From the NCBI RefSeq assembly GCF_003589595.1, contig NW_020654289.1:3177001-3241000 (forward strand): a DNA stretch of 64,000 nucleotides, written 5' to 3'. Below the pieces are notes generated by a model, which made no database searches, had not been told where the DNA came from, and saw nothing but the letters and a program-made list of their open reading frames with translations. Positions 10,892 through 22,127 of this stretch are shown here, one piece after another; the stretch's first letter is position 1, and every line of letters begins with the position of its first letter. The stretch is from Hyposmocoma kahamanoa. Taxonomy: Eukaryota > Arthropoda > Insecta > Lepidoptera > Cosmopterigidae. The translations under genes were made by a program, and so were the position numbers.

Positions 10892-13800
10892 TTAAACATC
10901 CGTATACAGTGACACATCTAACATGGAAAACGAGCATTGTGCAATGGAATGTTCGCAGTCAGTTTCAGTTCCTTTGTGCCATTTATCTGTTGCTGAAGAC
11001 TGTTGTCTGAAAATTGTGAAGAAAGAGTTGTTTATTTAACTGTACGTTCTTTTTATCCTAAATTACGTTCAATTGAAAAAACATTCCAGAAACTTCTAGT
11101 CTTTTGAAAGGGACAGAATGACAATTTAGGAAATGTTAACTGTTTGTATTTTAACCGCTGTTATTGTAAACGGCATAAAGTTAAATTAAGATCTTAAGGT
11201 TTACGCGTGATCCTGTATGTAATAATCTAGTGCAATTTTGTTAAGTCATATTTAATCATATTTAGTACAATTCCTAGAATTATTTCACTGAATTTATTCA
11301 GTATCTTAAGTCTGGTAAAAAGAGTTCCTAGACGAAGCTCTAATTTTAGTGAACTATTTAAACGTACCTGAAGACCATTTTCAAAATTTTGTGGTAAATG
11401 CCTCTCGGTTGAGGAATCATTTTCATTTCGCAAATGGCTCGCCGTATGCAGTGCAATCCGTTCAGTCCATTCCTGAAAGCGATCGTAGGTAATTTGGCTA
11501 TATGTATTTTATTTTCAAGTAACTTAGGTTACATTTATATTTTTACATTACGCATAATTTACGAGGTTACATTTATTTATTTATTTATTCATTCATTTAC
11601 ATTGCAAACTTACAGCTATATAGCTCACACTTACATGCCATAAACAGATAATTATAAATATATTTAATTAAGATATTATTAGCCGCTCACGCGATGCGCT
11701 CATCCTACCGCAAAATGGCGGCTGTTTGGTTTCGCAAATTAGAAAAGGATTCAGTTTAAATACAAGTTTTTATAAATAAAAATTATTATTCTGCATTGCT
11801 AAATAAATACCCTCCGTACTACAACAAAAACATCTCAAATAAAAAGCAGTAATACACCGCAAATCCTGCACTTAAAAAGCACTAATGAAATTTTTGGTGT
11901 ACTTGAGTAAATATGATAATATTCCGTTTGAGTGGTTCTAACGTTTACCATGTAATTACTCCTTAAAGTATAGTTTATAAGCATTCATATTCAGGGTAAA
12001 GTTAAAAAACGTTACTTACGGTATGTTTTCAATAAATAAACACCGAAATCGCCAGCCCAAACAATAACACACACGATTGTCATGACGTATTTTTGAAGTA
12101 GTTTATTTTTTTAAATGACAGACCCAGGCATTAAAAACTTTATGGTTTGCTAGAGTAGTTACCGAAATAGCAATTAGTATTAGTTCTTTTACCTGTTAAT
12201 TAATAAATAAATAACTTCGATATCCGATAAATCGGTATAAAATCATCACCGGCACCTCTAGGTGTGGTATGCGTCTACGGCTGCATGTATCGCGTGAGCG
12301 GCTGTAATTATTCTATTTCAAAAAATTTTGATGACTCACTACATATATGTATATTCAACGCTATCAGCAAATAGTAAAATTAGAGCTCCTTGTGAGAGAG
12401 TTCATCCAGTGTGGTACTGCCGCCTTACCTATATCTGTCGCCAAGCAGAAAAGTCAGCATTACTGTGTTCCGGTTTTGAAGGGTAAGGGTGTTGATAAAA
12501 TTACAGGCATATGGGACTTGTCAACTTATGTCTCAGGGTGACGGATGCAGTGGCAGTGCCCTTAAGATCTTTGCGATTTAAAGCTCTGGGTGGCACTGCA
12601 ACTGTTATGGACAGGCGTGTAGCTTACCATCAGGCGCAATATTTGTTCGTCCCGTCACTTAACATAATAAAAAATATGTCAATGTGATTACACTGAGTGA
12701 CTATGTCCCCGATCAGGTGTATAGCGCGAATGGTAGGCACGTCATATACACGTAGGCACCAGCATATCAATTTTAGAAATTATATCAATATCCACCTCAT
12801 GATGGAACGCGGATTGAGCCAGAATAAGCATCTTTCGCTACGAGACAAAGTGCCTAAGTCCACCATATCCGCAACAAAGTGCAAAGGATATAGACACAAG
12901 TATGGGTAATACTTTTATGACGGCATCATTTTCAAGCAAGTTTCATATATCGTTTCAATAGAGTTTCCTGTGAATCGTCCAGGAAAGTACTGCTAACAAG
13001 CCTACCTTTGCCACTACGTAGTAATATTACGAGTACTGCGTTCCGTTTTTGAAGGGTAAGGGTGCTGATAAAAGTACAGGCACATGGGACTCGTAACTAT
13101 ATGTCTCTGGGTGATGGGCGCAGTGGCGTGCCCCTTAGGTTTTTGCGAATTAAAGCTCTTAGTGGCACTGCAACTAGCATCGTGAACTAAAAGTTTTGTT
13201 TGCATCTTCCTCTGTCTCACAGTTGAGAAATGGAATTTCCTTCCAGCATGCTGATTTTTATGCAAATCGGAATAGAACCGATCGGGTAGTCTCGAAATCA
13301 GATGGGTTTCTGAGCGAGAAGATGAACCTGATTCCTACAATATCAGTCTAATTTGGGAGTTAAACCAACTATAGGAAATGAAACTATTTTTCCGGATTTA
13401 AATCGCGTATATTTGTTTTTTTTAAACAAACCGACATTTCGGGCCCCTTACAGGTCCGGTAAAACCGGAAACTATGTGTAACAATCGCGAAAACCTAAAA
13501 ACTCGATAAATCAACTATTGTGCCGATTAGAAATGTCAAACATTTCCGATCGTCAGTTGTGAATAGCAATTATGCGCCTCGACTCGGAAAAGACGCAGTT
13601 TCCGATCGGAAGAGGCAATCATAATCAAGCTGCAGGGCACGTATTCCCTCCGTCTTTCGATATGGGGTCCTTCAAACGAGGCGTGAAGAGGCATCTTGTA
13701 GGCATGCAGGGTCGAGGTGGTTAGGGCAGTCCCGTATCTTTCTACACAAGTTTTGTTTATAGTGCCCCTCCCTATCAACCTCTTCGTTATGCGGGAAGGG

Positions 13801-16141
13801 CACTATGACCTGTGCGAGCGAACCCGCACAGGGACCATCTAAGTCAGGTCCTAACTCCGGATCAGCACGTTTGCACGTTACTTCATCCGGTTCTCTGTAA
13901 GGCCTTAGGTGAGCCATTCCGGGTGCACGTACAACACCCTCCCTGTTTTCCAAACACGTACCGGAGCTGTAGGCATGCTCACTTCCCGTCGCGCTCCGCA
14001 CGACTAACGGTTGTCACCGCTGAGCCGCCGACTCTAAGCCAACTACCAAATCTCCTCATTGGTGTCGGAGCCGGAGGTGGCCTAGGGCAGTGATTGCATC
14101 AACACTGCACTAGGCTCCTTCACGTTTGGATTCCATTTTACAGGTGACAGGTGGAATGGAGTCATCTGCCTGTCATGTATAAAAAAAAACTGCAATTTAC
14201 GAACAATTCATGAGCCTTGTGGTGAGCGACACTCCTTACACATAATACTTACTCTTTTAAACTTGAATCCCGTATGCTGGTAGTACTGTTCTGAACGAAC
14301 TCATTCTCAAAGAGTTCTACTGTTACTACGCACCAAAAGTGTCTAGGGTTCAACCACGTTTTTGCCAATTACTCAAAATCTGGTTTTTTATTAATTTTTT
14401 TTAACACCGTTGGATGCTTCTTGATATTTTTTTTTTAATTTGAATTTGAAAATGATATTGACCAAACAAATCCATTGTTGTTAAAAAAAGTATTAATGAA
14501 CCTGATTTTCAGTAATTATAAAAACTTGCTCCCTAACTCGACTCTTTTGATGTATGTACTTTTTATTTGATTTTGTGTTTCAACATGTTTTATATTTAAA
14601 ATCACGGAATAAGCGACATACGTAATGGAAATCTTATATGAACACTTTCTATTCTCTTACTAATATCAAATTACATTCTAATCAATAAGCAGCTAATATG
14701 GACAATTTGCTTTTGTAGTTCCATTATTCGACAATGGTGTTGCTAAGGGCCTTAAAGTTTTTACAAATTCTACAACATCAATGAGAGATTTGACGCACTG
14801 TTTTGTTAAATGAAACATTTTTTTATAACATCAAGTGACGAACAAGTCGTGTGCCTGATGGTAAGCTACATGCCTGTCCGTAACAGTTACAGTGCCACTC
14901 AGAGCTTTAAATTGCAAAGAACTGAGGGGCACTACCACTGCGCCAGTCGCCCTGAGACATAAGTTGACAAGTCCCATGTGCCTGTAAGTTCACCAGCATC
15001 CTTATCCTTCAAAACTGGAACACAGTAATGCTGACATTACTGCTTGGCGGCAGAAATAGATAAGGTGGCAGTACTACCCTGGACGAACTCTTTCACAAGG
15101 AGCTCTACAGCTACTGGAAACATAATTATGGCTACAAGGTAACACCTACTTCACAGTTCTATTAGTTAGTTTATTCAATGTATAAAATCAAAGGATTTTT
15201 CTGATGATCAAATTAGTTACTTGATACTTGGATTGTAATGGGCTGGTGTCCGCAACTCGACGTCAAGGCGCCTATTTTGCGTGACCAAATTAGTTATTGT
15301 TTTAATAACACAAAAAGTTATTTAGTAAAGTATACTAAAATATCGTGGTAAGGTCATACTGCAAAGATGCTGAAAATACATATTTATTAAACGAGACTAA
15401 CAAAACAAAGAAAGCAGCCTTACTTGTCCATCAAAGTTTCCAGATGACTGTAAACAGTTCTTCTATACAAATGATGATAAGGATGGAAGGAGTCTGGTGG
15501 AGCGTCCCAATTCATACGAAAGCCGAGTGCTTGAGCGAATATTTGACACCACGGTACCATGTTTGCTTTGGTGTTTAATCGGAGCTGAAATTAGTACAGA
15601 AAATGTTTTAATTAATATAGTCATATTATGTTTTTAGATTTAACCTCAAGTATTTTCCTCATCGAAAATTAGTCGTAAGTATTTTAGATTTTAGGGATTT
15701 AACTCAAAAGTTTCCAAAAGTTTTTGCCATTTTATGAAAAATTTAAGAATCATGAACGACACTTACGAACTAAAAATAATTTCCATAACATCATGACGTA
15801 CTATCCTAAAAGATTAATTCATATTAATAAAAAGTAAGTGCATCTATTTTCGACTTTAAATATAGCGTGCAACATATCGTACAATAAGGGGCCAATTAAA
15901 ATACCTTGAGGGAGCCCAAAAAAAATTACTAAATTCATTTTATAATTAATGTAAATTCTTAAGCAATATACTCAATAAAGAAAGATATACTTACAAAGAA
16001 ATGTGTAACGTTTTCAAAGCTCAAAAACCTCTTCTGCCTGTGGGAAACTTTATCTTTTGCTTCGCTTAAATCTATTAGCAAAAACACTATTAAACTTACG
16101 TAGCATATAAATATCACTTGGTATAGACGAATCATTGTCAT
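10892..16141 (-). CDS. Gene A: DM4/DM12 family secreted protein, 4 exons, 175 aa
   Basis: Exons (minus): 16141-15995, 15584-15424, 11472-11368, 11006-10892; all have GT..AG borders and phases 0-2-2, and the sum is 528 nt. The protein has a hydrophobic signal/anchor (residues 5-26) and a furin-type RQKR (35-38) before FLSFENVTHFF, which holds an N-glycosylation site NVT. Next come NMVPWCQIF and FRMNWDAPPDSFHP, then RRTVYSHLETLMD. The C-terminal block has HCIRRAICE and TDCEHSIAQCSFSMLD. The order W-x-x-P-[PD], [RY]-x-L-[EY] and the Cys pairs is that of DM4/DM12 (PF07841), whose biochemical role is unknown. It is the sister of gene D by intron phase and sequence. It is divergently placed from gene B. 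Intron 2 (3.8 kb) is filled with repeats. An in-frame second ATG lies at 16135. Confidence 0.88.
11681..12303 (+). mobile_element. 623-bp TIR element, full copy
   Basis: The ends are the inverted repeat AGCCGCTCACGCGAT ... ATCGCGTGAGCGGCT. It has no ORF. Other copies are at 9109-9470 (partial) and 35866-36837 (reverse, contains the assembly gap). It lies in intron 2 of gene A. The superfamily is not assigned because the target duplication is not clear. Confidence 0.8.
12391..13175 (-). repeat. two Rpt-1 copies
   Basis: About 12391-12676 is a long copy (GAGAGTTCATCCAGTGTGG ... CGTCCCGTCACTT). About 13010-13175 is a shorter one (CTGCGTTCCGTTTTTGAAGG ... TGGCACTGCAACT). The sequence between them has no recognised content. 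Confidence 0.8.
13360..13510. repeat. Rpt-3 copy, internally inverted
   Basis: The left part reads in the minus sense (AGGAAATGAAACTATTTTTC ... ACATTTCGGGCCCC) and the right part in the plus sense (CCGGAAACTATGTGTAAC ... AAAACTCGATA). The two halves meet near 13465. The same head-to-head form is seen at 20000-20191. Confidence 0.7.
13660..14160 (+). repeat. Rpt-4 copy
   Basis: A GC-richer block: TTATGCGGGAAGGGCACTAT, CCGGTTCTCTGTAAGGCC, ACTAACGGTTGTCACCGC, ACTACCAAATCTCCTC. The same order is at 55065-55325 and, reversed, at 63040-63930. Open frames on both strands are long but have no recognised domain. Confidence 0.7.
14161..14819. other. intronic sequence, nothing recognised
   Basis: Part of intron 2 of gene A. 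AT-rich, with a short Rpt-1 end-like piece near 14280-14330 (GAACGAACTC, GAGTTCTAC). Confidence 0.4.
14820..15115 (+). repeat. Rpt-1, complete-looking copy
   Basis: Contains in order AACATCAAGTGACGAACAAG, CCTGATGGTAAGC, GTCCGTAACAGTTAC, GTGCCACTCAGAGC, GAGACATAAGTTGACAAG, AACACAGTAATGCTGAC, TGGCGGCAGAAATAG and TTCACAAGGAGCTCTAC. This is the reference copy used here. No tRNA-like head was seen. It lies in intron 2 of gene A. Confidence 0.85.
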
Positions 16142-16903
16142 ATTTTCATTGAATTGTTAAGAAAAAATATCAATTTTTATTAAATGACTAATTTCAAAAG
16201 TTTTTCATTTTACATCACAATTTCTTAACTAATAACTATAAATAGATTATCACTTTTTGATTGGTCGGTACTTATTTAATCGTATAGAGATTATGGTCAA
16301 CTGTTACACGACCATTGTGAGATGTGATATAAAAATTGTCGTATGCGTTGCAGTAACGGTTACAACAACCAGTTTGGTTTGTTTTTTCAGTTAACATGTT
16401 GATTTTCGCTTGCGTACCCTAAACTTGTTTTCTTTGGAAGCAGATTCAGTGGGTCAAATTATACAGAGTGTTGCTTTTATGGAACATTTTAAAAGTAAAG
16501 ATTTTTTTTGGGAATCTCAAAACCCTAAAACGAAAAGGCAATGAAAAAATGTATAAGGCTAAATATGCGGGCAGGATGGGTAAAATATCTACTAGCGTTA
16601 GGTAATTAAAAGGTAAGTTTAAATATTCATATCCTGTCCAATAGGGTGATTTCACATCACCCTGTCAGTAGGTTTACAAATATTCTTGGAGAAGAATCTA
16701 ATCCATAACGGTTTACTTGTTATTTGTAAATCGTGATTAGCTCATACCAATGATAAACTTAGAGGTAAGTGCTATCTGAAAACTAGAACAAGATACCTCA
16801 CGTTGAAAGACATAAGAGAGTTTTTATATGATCATAGCATTCTTTTGTTAGATTTCTTTCGTTTATCACAAATTTAATATCTTATTTAAAAGAAAAATAC
16901 AAC
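16142..16903. promoter_or_regulatory. divergent intergenic region between genes A and B
   Basis: 762 bp separate the two start codons. On the minus strand, CTATTTATAG at about 16242-16233 could be a TATA box for gene A. On the plus strand, TATAAAAA at 16328-16335 and TTTATATG near 16821 are candidates for gene B. No repeat was recognised here, unlike most spacers in the window. Confidence 0.45.
16328..16335 (+). promoter_or_regulatory. candidate TATA box
   Basis: TATAAAAA, with an initiator-like GCAGTAAC about 24 bases downstream (16350-16357). It points toward gene B, which would then have a long or spliced 5' leader. TTTTTTCAGTTAAC at 16383 resembles a splice acceptor. This is weak evidence only. 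Confidence 0.25.
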
Positions 16904-19900
16904 ATGAGCGCAGTATTTTATTTTATACTAGTAATCCTATCATTAAATGCGACTTTGCAGGGATTTAGTGCCGAATTTTCTAATGAAACTAACAGTGTCT
17001 TCCATGGGAAAAATGAAATATTGTCGCGGAGAAAAAGGTTTCTTATATTTGATGAAGGAAGCTCGTTTCAGATTGGTAAGTAAATACTTGACTTTGTAAA
17101 CATTTTCGCCACTTAATACCGAGTAGGTTTGGAGAAAACGTAAAATTAACCTAGTATGTTGGGAAAAGTATGGGATATTGGACCGGCAACTAAATTGGAC
17201 CACCCTAATATCCATAGTATTGGCTATGTTGTTATTGTTGTGATATTGAATGTCTGTGTTTTGTTTTGAAAGATATTTATTCGTTATTTTTGATGTAAAT
17301 TGCATTGAGTATATAAGATAGGTAAGAGTGCAATTAACTTATAGGCAAGCATACAGTGTTTGTAATTTACAGCATAGAAGTGTAATTTATCTACAATCAC
17401 CTTACGTGAAACGATGCATTTATAAATTATATTGTATTAGATTTGTTTGTTAATCATACTGTTGTAAGATGGACCAACAGTGAAATAAATGGATGTTTAA
17501 ATGGTCTTGGACGAATAAGATAGCAGCCTTGGATCAGAAGACAAGGATAATGCATGTGCTAAATGCAAAAATAAAATACCATGATAAAGAGCGTATGAAG
17601 TTGATTGGACACGGTGCGTGCGGTTCCGTAATTGGACCATGCACCCAAAATTCTGACATTTGCAATGATTGTCTTATGCGAAGAGCTTTTTTCATTAGTA
17701 GGATTGTTACCTAGACTCATTATTATTTATGTTATGTTTCATTGTATTTTTTTATTTGTTTTACCTCAGAGCCTATTGAAGTAAAATTTAGCGACCCCGT
17801 GGTCCGAATTACAGAACCAATCGGCTAAATTGGAACAAATCTCGGATTACACATTTTTGTTGATTTTTGAGATGTCTGTAATAATATTATAATAATTAAT
17901 GCTGAATAAATACAAAGTCTAATAATTGTTGCTTCATTTCATTCTACAGACGTTTGTAAAAATCTTAAAAATATGTATTTAAAACGCGTCTGAAAAAATG
18001 GTCCAAATTGACAGAATTGTGTAATTCTTACAGTAGACAGTAGATTATACTTTGTTTTGCTAATAACCTATATATATTTTATCAATACTAACATTTTAAT
18101 AGTGCGAATTTTAATCCATCTATATATTATATGCCTGGTTTTTCGTCTTCCAGTATTTTGCTTAACATACCCTCTAGTCAGCGCTATTGGAGACATTGTT
18201 TTATTGGGGTCTACAGCCGCTTTGTCATTCGAACTACCTCAAGATCCTTACTCTCCTTTCAATCACCACGCGGATCCGTTGCATAGACGAACTGATTCGA
18301 AATTTATCTATTACATGGATGAAGCAGGCAAGATAATCGACAAAAGACCTTATAAAAAGTAAGTAGAAATACAGTTTTATCATTGCACATATCAAGTATC
18401 TACATACAACCACAGACGTAATATAGTAGTTGTATATATTTTGAGAGTAAACAAAACATAAAAGATTGTAAGTTTCATTTTCTTTGATCCACAATGACGG
18501 CTTATATACAGTTAACTTAGTTAGATAACAGTGTCATGGTTGTTTAAACAGTATCACAGGACACCATCATCTAATTGACAAATAATGGTAATATGAACAT
18601 TACTGTATTCCGGTTTTGAAGGGTGCTACTGAAATTACAGGTATATAACATTTGTCAACCTATGTATCAGGGTAACGGGCGCAGTGGCAGTGCTTCTTAG
18701 ATCTTTGCGATTTAAAGCTCTGAGTGGCACTACTGCTATGGGCAGGCGTGTCGCTTACCACTAGGTGTACGATTCGTTAATTCCATTATATATTATCATA
18801 AAAAATTCCGATTAGCTATCATGAAAATTTGGCAATAATTACATATTCTCATTGCTTTATGGCAAGTATGTCACCCATAGCTTTTAGCATATAGACGGCG
18901 ATTTTCTTGAACTTTCAAACGTTTTTTGAAGACGATAATTTTAATATTTACGGTACTTTATGTGTTACGGCACCTGCACACCATATAGCCATTAGTAAAC
19001 TGAAATTGTGACACAAACTTAGTGCATTATGGGCAATACTCGCTACTTATCATTTCTGTATATTGAATTTTTATAACAATAATAATTAACAAAATAATTT
19101 CACATTTCTAGCAAATTCGTCGTAAAGCCAACAATTGCAAAACGCAGTGTCGATAGACTGAAAACTGTTGAATTAAAAAAAGAACTCAAAATAGACAGGA
19201 AGCAGATGCACGCTTCGAAACACAAACGGGAGTTTTTGAAAAGCAAAAACATGGATAGACGTAGCGTCGAATTTAACAGAAATAGCCGCTCGGCGCTCTA
19301 CCGTAAAATAGAAACAATGCTGGAGGGGTATGTGTAAGCGTTGTAAACATATCTTTTTGTTGCTACTACGAAATGGGTTTCTAAACTGGCCATTCAGAAT
19401 GTAAATTTAAATCCATAGCTTCTCTGTTCGAACGTGAGAATTAACTTCTTTTGTTTTAAACTGAGAATGGTGGCAGTCCAGTGGGAAAACGTTTGCTTGT
19501 CGATTGCGAGGTCTACACTTTAAAAGATTTTAATTTTTAAGTTACGAACATTTATGAATATTTAGTTGCTATATCTCTCGCTACCGGTATGAAATCTGAA
19601 CGTCAAAGAAGGAAAACTTGGTCAATCCTAACCTACATTGACGAACTACGGTCTAAGTCCTTTCATAACTTTTCTTTCCGTATTATTGATTAACTTTGTC
19701 TTCTTTAACTTATCAAATACATGGTGAATCAGTTTTTTTTCTTACATCACTAATGAATGTAACTCTCCATTTTGATTGATTCAATGCGTTCTTTACATTA
19801 TATCGTTAAACATGAAATTTTGAATCTTTTCTAAGGACTGTTTTCTGTCAAAATTATAAGTCATAAAGTGGACCCTGTACAACATAAAATCTACTGGCTG

Positions 19901-22127
19901 ATATCCTTTTAAAGCAGTTCTAAAGACTTGTTCATGTACTTAAAGGTTCAAACAACTTTCGCTATGGTGACCCCTCTCAAATTGGAATTTGTAAAAATTT
20001 CGAGTTCTTAGGTTTTCGCGATTGTTACACATAGGAAATGAAACTATTTTTCAGGATTTAAATCACGTATATTTGTTTTTTCAAACAAACCGACGTTTGA
20101 GCCCATTGTCATGGTTGAGTCAACGTCGGTTTGTATGAAAAAAAAAACAAATATACGCGATTTAAATTTGGAAAAATAGTTTCATTTCCTATTTGTAAAA
20201 ATTGTAATGTCTCTCTGTTTGTTAAATTTCTTTTCCATTAATCTGTTTGTTCACATGTTCAGTCTCGGCGGGAGCGGCCGGCAGTGTATGTTGAAAACTT
20301 TATGCTTAGTTGGTCAGACCCGACAGCTTCCCCAGGGATCTTTCTTCCAGGAAATATTGAGAGCCGTCTTCACGTAAGTTACTGTGTCACTAGTGGGATT
20401 TTGCATTTCTGTAGTTTTCTATGACGTAAAGAGGTTTCATGCGAGTATAAGTAACCTTAGTATGGATTTTATTATAAAACATTGAGATAATTTTTTTAAG
20501 CTGTTTAAGAACAGGACGTTTCTGAATAGAGAATGGTGAATGAAAACATCGTGATGAATAATGACGTCCAAGAAGCAACAATCTTTAGAAAACATGTGAA
20601 GTCTCCAACACAGGTTGGGTCCCCACGGCAGACTACGGCTCAAACCCCCGCCGTCACTTTTGAGAAGACCCGTGTTTAGCAGAGGGATAATATTTATGTA
20701 CATAGTGTTATATTTTCTAACAGTAGAAGATCCAGATCGAGACCTTTGCTTGACTGATCAGATAGTCAAGTCATTGACACGGAGTGTTATAAGCGGTTTA
20801 TGTATTTATTATTATCTCTGTTATAAAGTAAAATCTTTTAATGTATAAAAAGAGGATCTGAAGAATTTGCAATTAAAATATTGTTGTCAATTCCCCTAAC
20901 TTTTTTTAAATTTATTTCTTTTCAAATTTCGAGAAACTTCTTAAGGCTTCCCACGGCAAACAGTGGGCCCAAATTGATAATTCTTGGACATAGGAATAAG
21001 TTGTGGAGTATCGAACAATTTTTAAAAAAAATGATAGATAATAACATTCCTAACAACTTTTATTCTTGTATAATTTCATGAAAAGTTGATTCGGGGGGAA
21101 AAAATATTTTTTTTTGTATGGAGAAATATACATTTTATTTTTTATCTCAAAATATACGAAAATATAATGTGCGTGGGTTACTTACAGTATAGTTCCAAAC
21201 ATTTTCTACGTAGAAAAAAAAATTCGTCTGCATATACTTGCGGCTTTGTAAGTAAAGGTGCGGCAAAATCGCTAACTCTTTTATGTAATTTTTTTAACAA
21301 AATACATGAGCTACGACTAAAGAAAAATTAATTTTAATAAAATCAATTTTTCTTTACTTTTTTTATAATTTGTCTTTAAATAAAAATTAGCTCGATACTC
21401 CACAAGTTATCTTATGTTCAGGAGTTATCAATTTGGGCCCACTGTGCGGCGTCGTGATTAGTACGCACATATACATGTGTACATCTGAGCCCGCGCCGGC
21501 ACGGGCAGTTTTCTTCGCACGGCGCGTTGGCGCAAGCTCGTACGACGCTGTTCGTGAATCCACGGATCGTGGGAAGCCAGCATTAAAAAGCAGTATTAGA
21601 TCCGGAAGTAGTCACAATAGTATCTATTTACTATCTTTATCTATATTTAGTATCTATGACATTAAAAAAAAAGAATTAGTACACTAAACAAATAAAAAAT
21701 AGGAACCTTTTTCTAACCTAGTTGAAGGTAAAAAGTTTTTGGGGATTCAGCTGAATTCTGAATACCAGACGCTTTTCAATAAAGCGAAAATTCTTTGGCG
21801 AGGAGTTTTGTGACCCTGGGTTTCCGCGACAAAAGGCACAAAGTTGTAGCACTGGCTGATGTTAATTTGAGCCTTGTGCAGTTCTCGGCTGATCTGGTGA
21901 CGTTGACACGGACTTAGGAAATTTGTGAATAGTGTGGCCCACTATTCACAAATTTCCTAAGTCTACAATTTATTTTCAGATTGCCTAAAGGAGAAAGCCA
22001 GAACGCCGACGAACAAGAATATGACAAAGCGCACTCCGCAGAAGAATCATGTGACGACCTTTACCCTGAATGTGAACCTTTAGATGAGGCAGGTCCTCGT
22101 GTTATCAAAAAACATGTTTACAAGTAA
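16904..22127 (+). CDS. Gene B: DM4/DM12 family secreted protein, 5 exons, 283 aa
   Basis: Exons: 16904-17075, 18154-18358, 19112-19327, 20263-20373, 21980-22127; GT..AG throughout, phases 1-2-2-2, 852 nt. There is a signal peptide at residues 1-23 and a propeptide with an NET glycosylation site. A furin-type RRKR (42-45) precedes FLIFDEGSSFQIVFC. Exon 2 has AIGDIVLLGSTAALSFELP and ends at DKRPYK. Exon 3 has a second basic site in IAKRSVD and a very basic helix-like stretch ending SRSALYRKIE. Exon 4 gives QCMLKTLC and GSFFQEILRAVFT. Exon 5 gives EYDKAHSAEESC and LYPEC. These are the hallmarks of DM4/DM12. The function is unknown; a secreted, processed product is inferred. Introns carry Rpt-1, an Rpt-3 inverted dimer, a TIR element and a perfect hairpin 16 nt before exon 5. 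Confidence 0.92.
18597..18806 (-). repeat. Rpt-1 copy in gene B intron 2
   Basis: TACTGTATTCCGGTTTTGAA at the left, TTAAAGCTCTGAGTGGCAC in the middle, CGCTTACCACTAGGTG toward the right. Confidence 0.75.
20000..20191. mobile_element. Rpt-3 inverted dimer with 12-bp target duplication
   Basis: Two Rpt-3 pieces face each other: a minus-sense arm at 20000-20095 and a plus-sense arm at 20118-20191, with a short spacer. TTTGTAAAAATT is repeated exactly at 19988-19999 and 20192-20203. The pair therefore inserted as one unit. It could fold into a stem of about 65 bp. It lies in intron 4-proximal sequence of gene B, 70 bp upstream of exon 4. Confidence 0.85.
20946..21578. mobile_element. TIR element in gene B intron 4
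   Basis: An inner pair of inverted repeats of about 60 bp (CAGTGGGCCCAAATTGATAA at 20960 and its complement TTATCAATTTGGGCCCACTG near 21425-21444) encloses AT-rich DNA without a gene. An outer 10-bp pair, GGCTTCCCAC (20946) and GTGGGAAGCC (21569), may mark the true ends or be chance. Confidence 0.6.
21911..21963. repeat. perfect 24-bp hairpin next to a splice acceptor
   Basis: The left arm (21911-21934) starts GACTTAGGAAATTTGTG. The right arm (21940-21963) is its exact reverse complement. The loop is the five bases TGGCC. It ends 16 nt before the first base of gene B exon 5, so it covers the expected branch-point region. Confidence 0.9.

Noticed and set aside
10672..11010. 79-81-codon frames on both strands
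   Set aside because: They are shadow frames over the true exon 4 of gene A (11006-10892) and its 3' UTR.
13536..14093. Frames of 80-109 codons on both strands
   Set aside because: They lie within Rpt-4, whose GC content reduces stops; the three copies do not keep a common reading frame that I can see.
18057..18362. Open frame starting MLITYIYF as a separate membrane protein
   Set aside because: The hydrophobic start is intron sequence; the real exon begins at 18154 after TTTTTCGTCTTCCAG.
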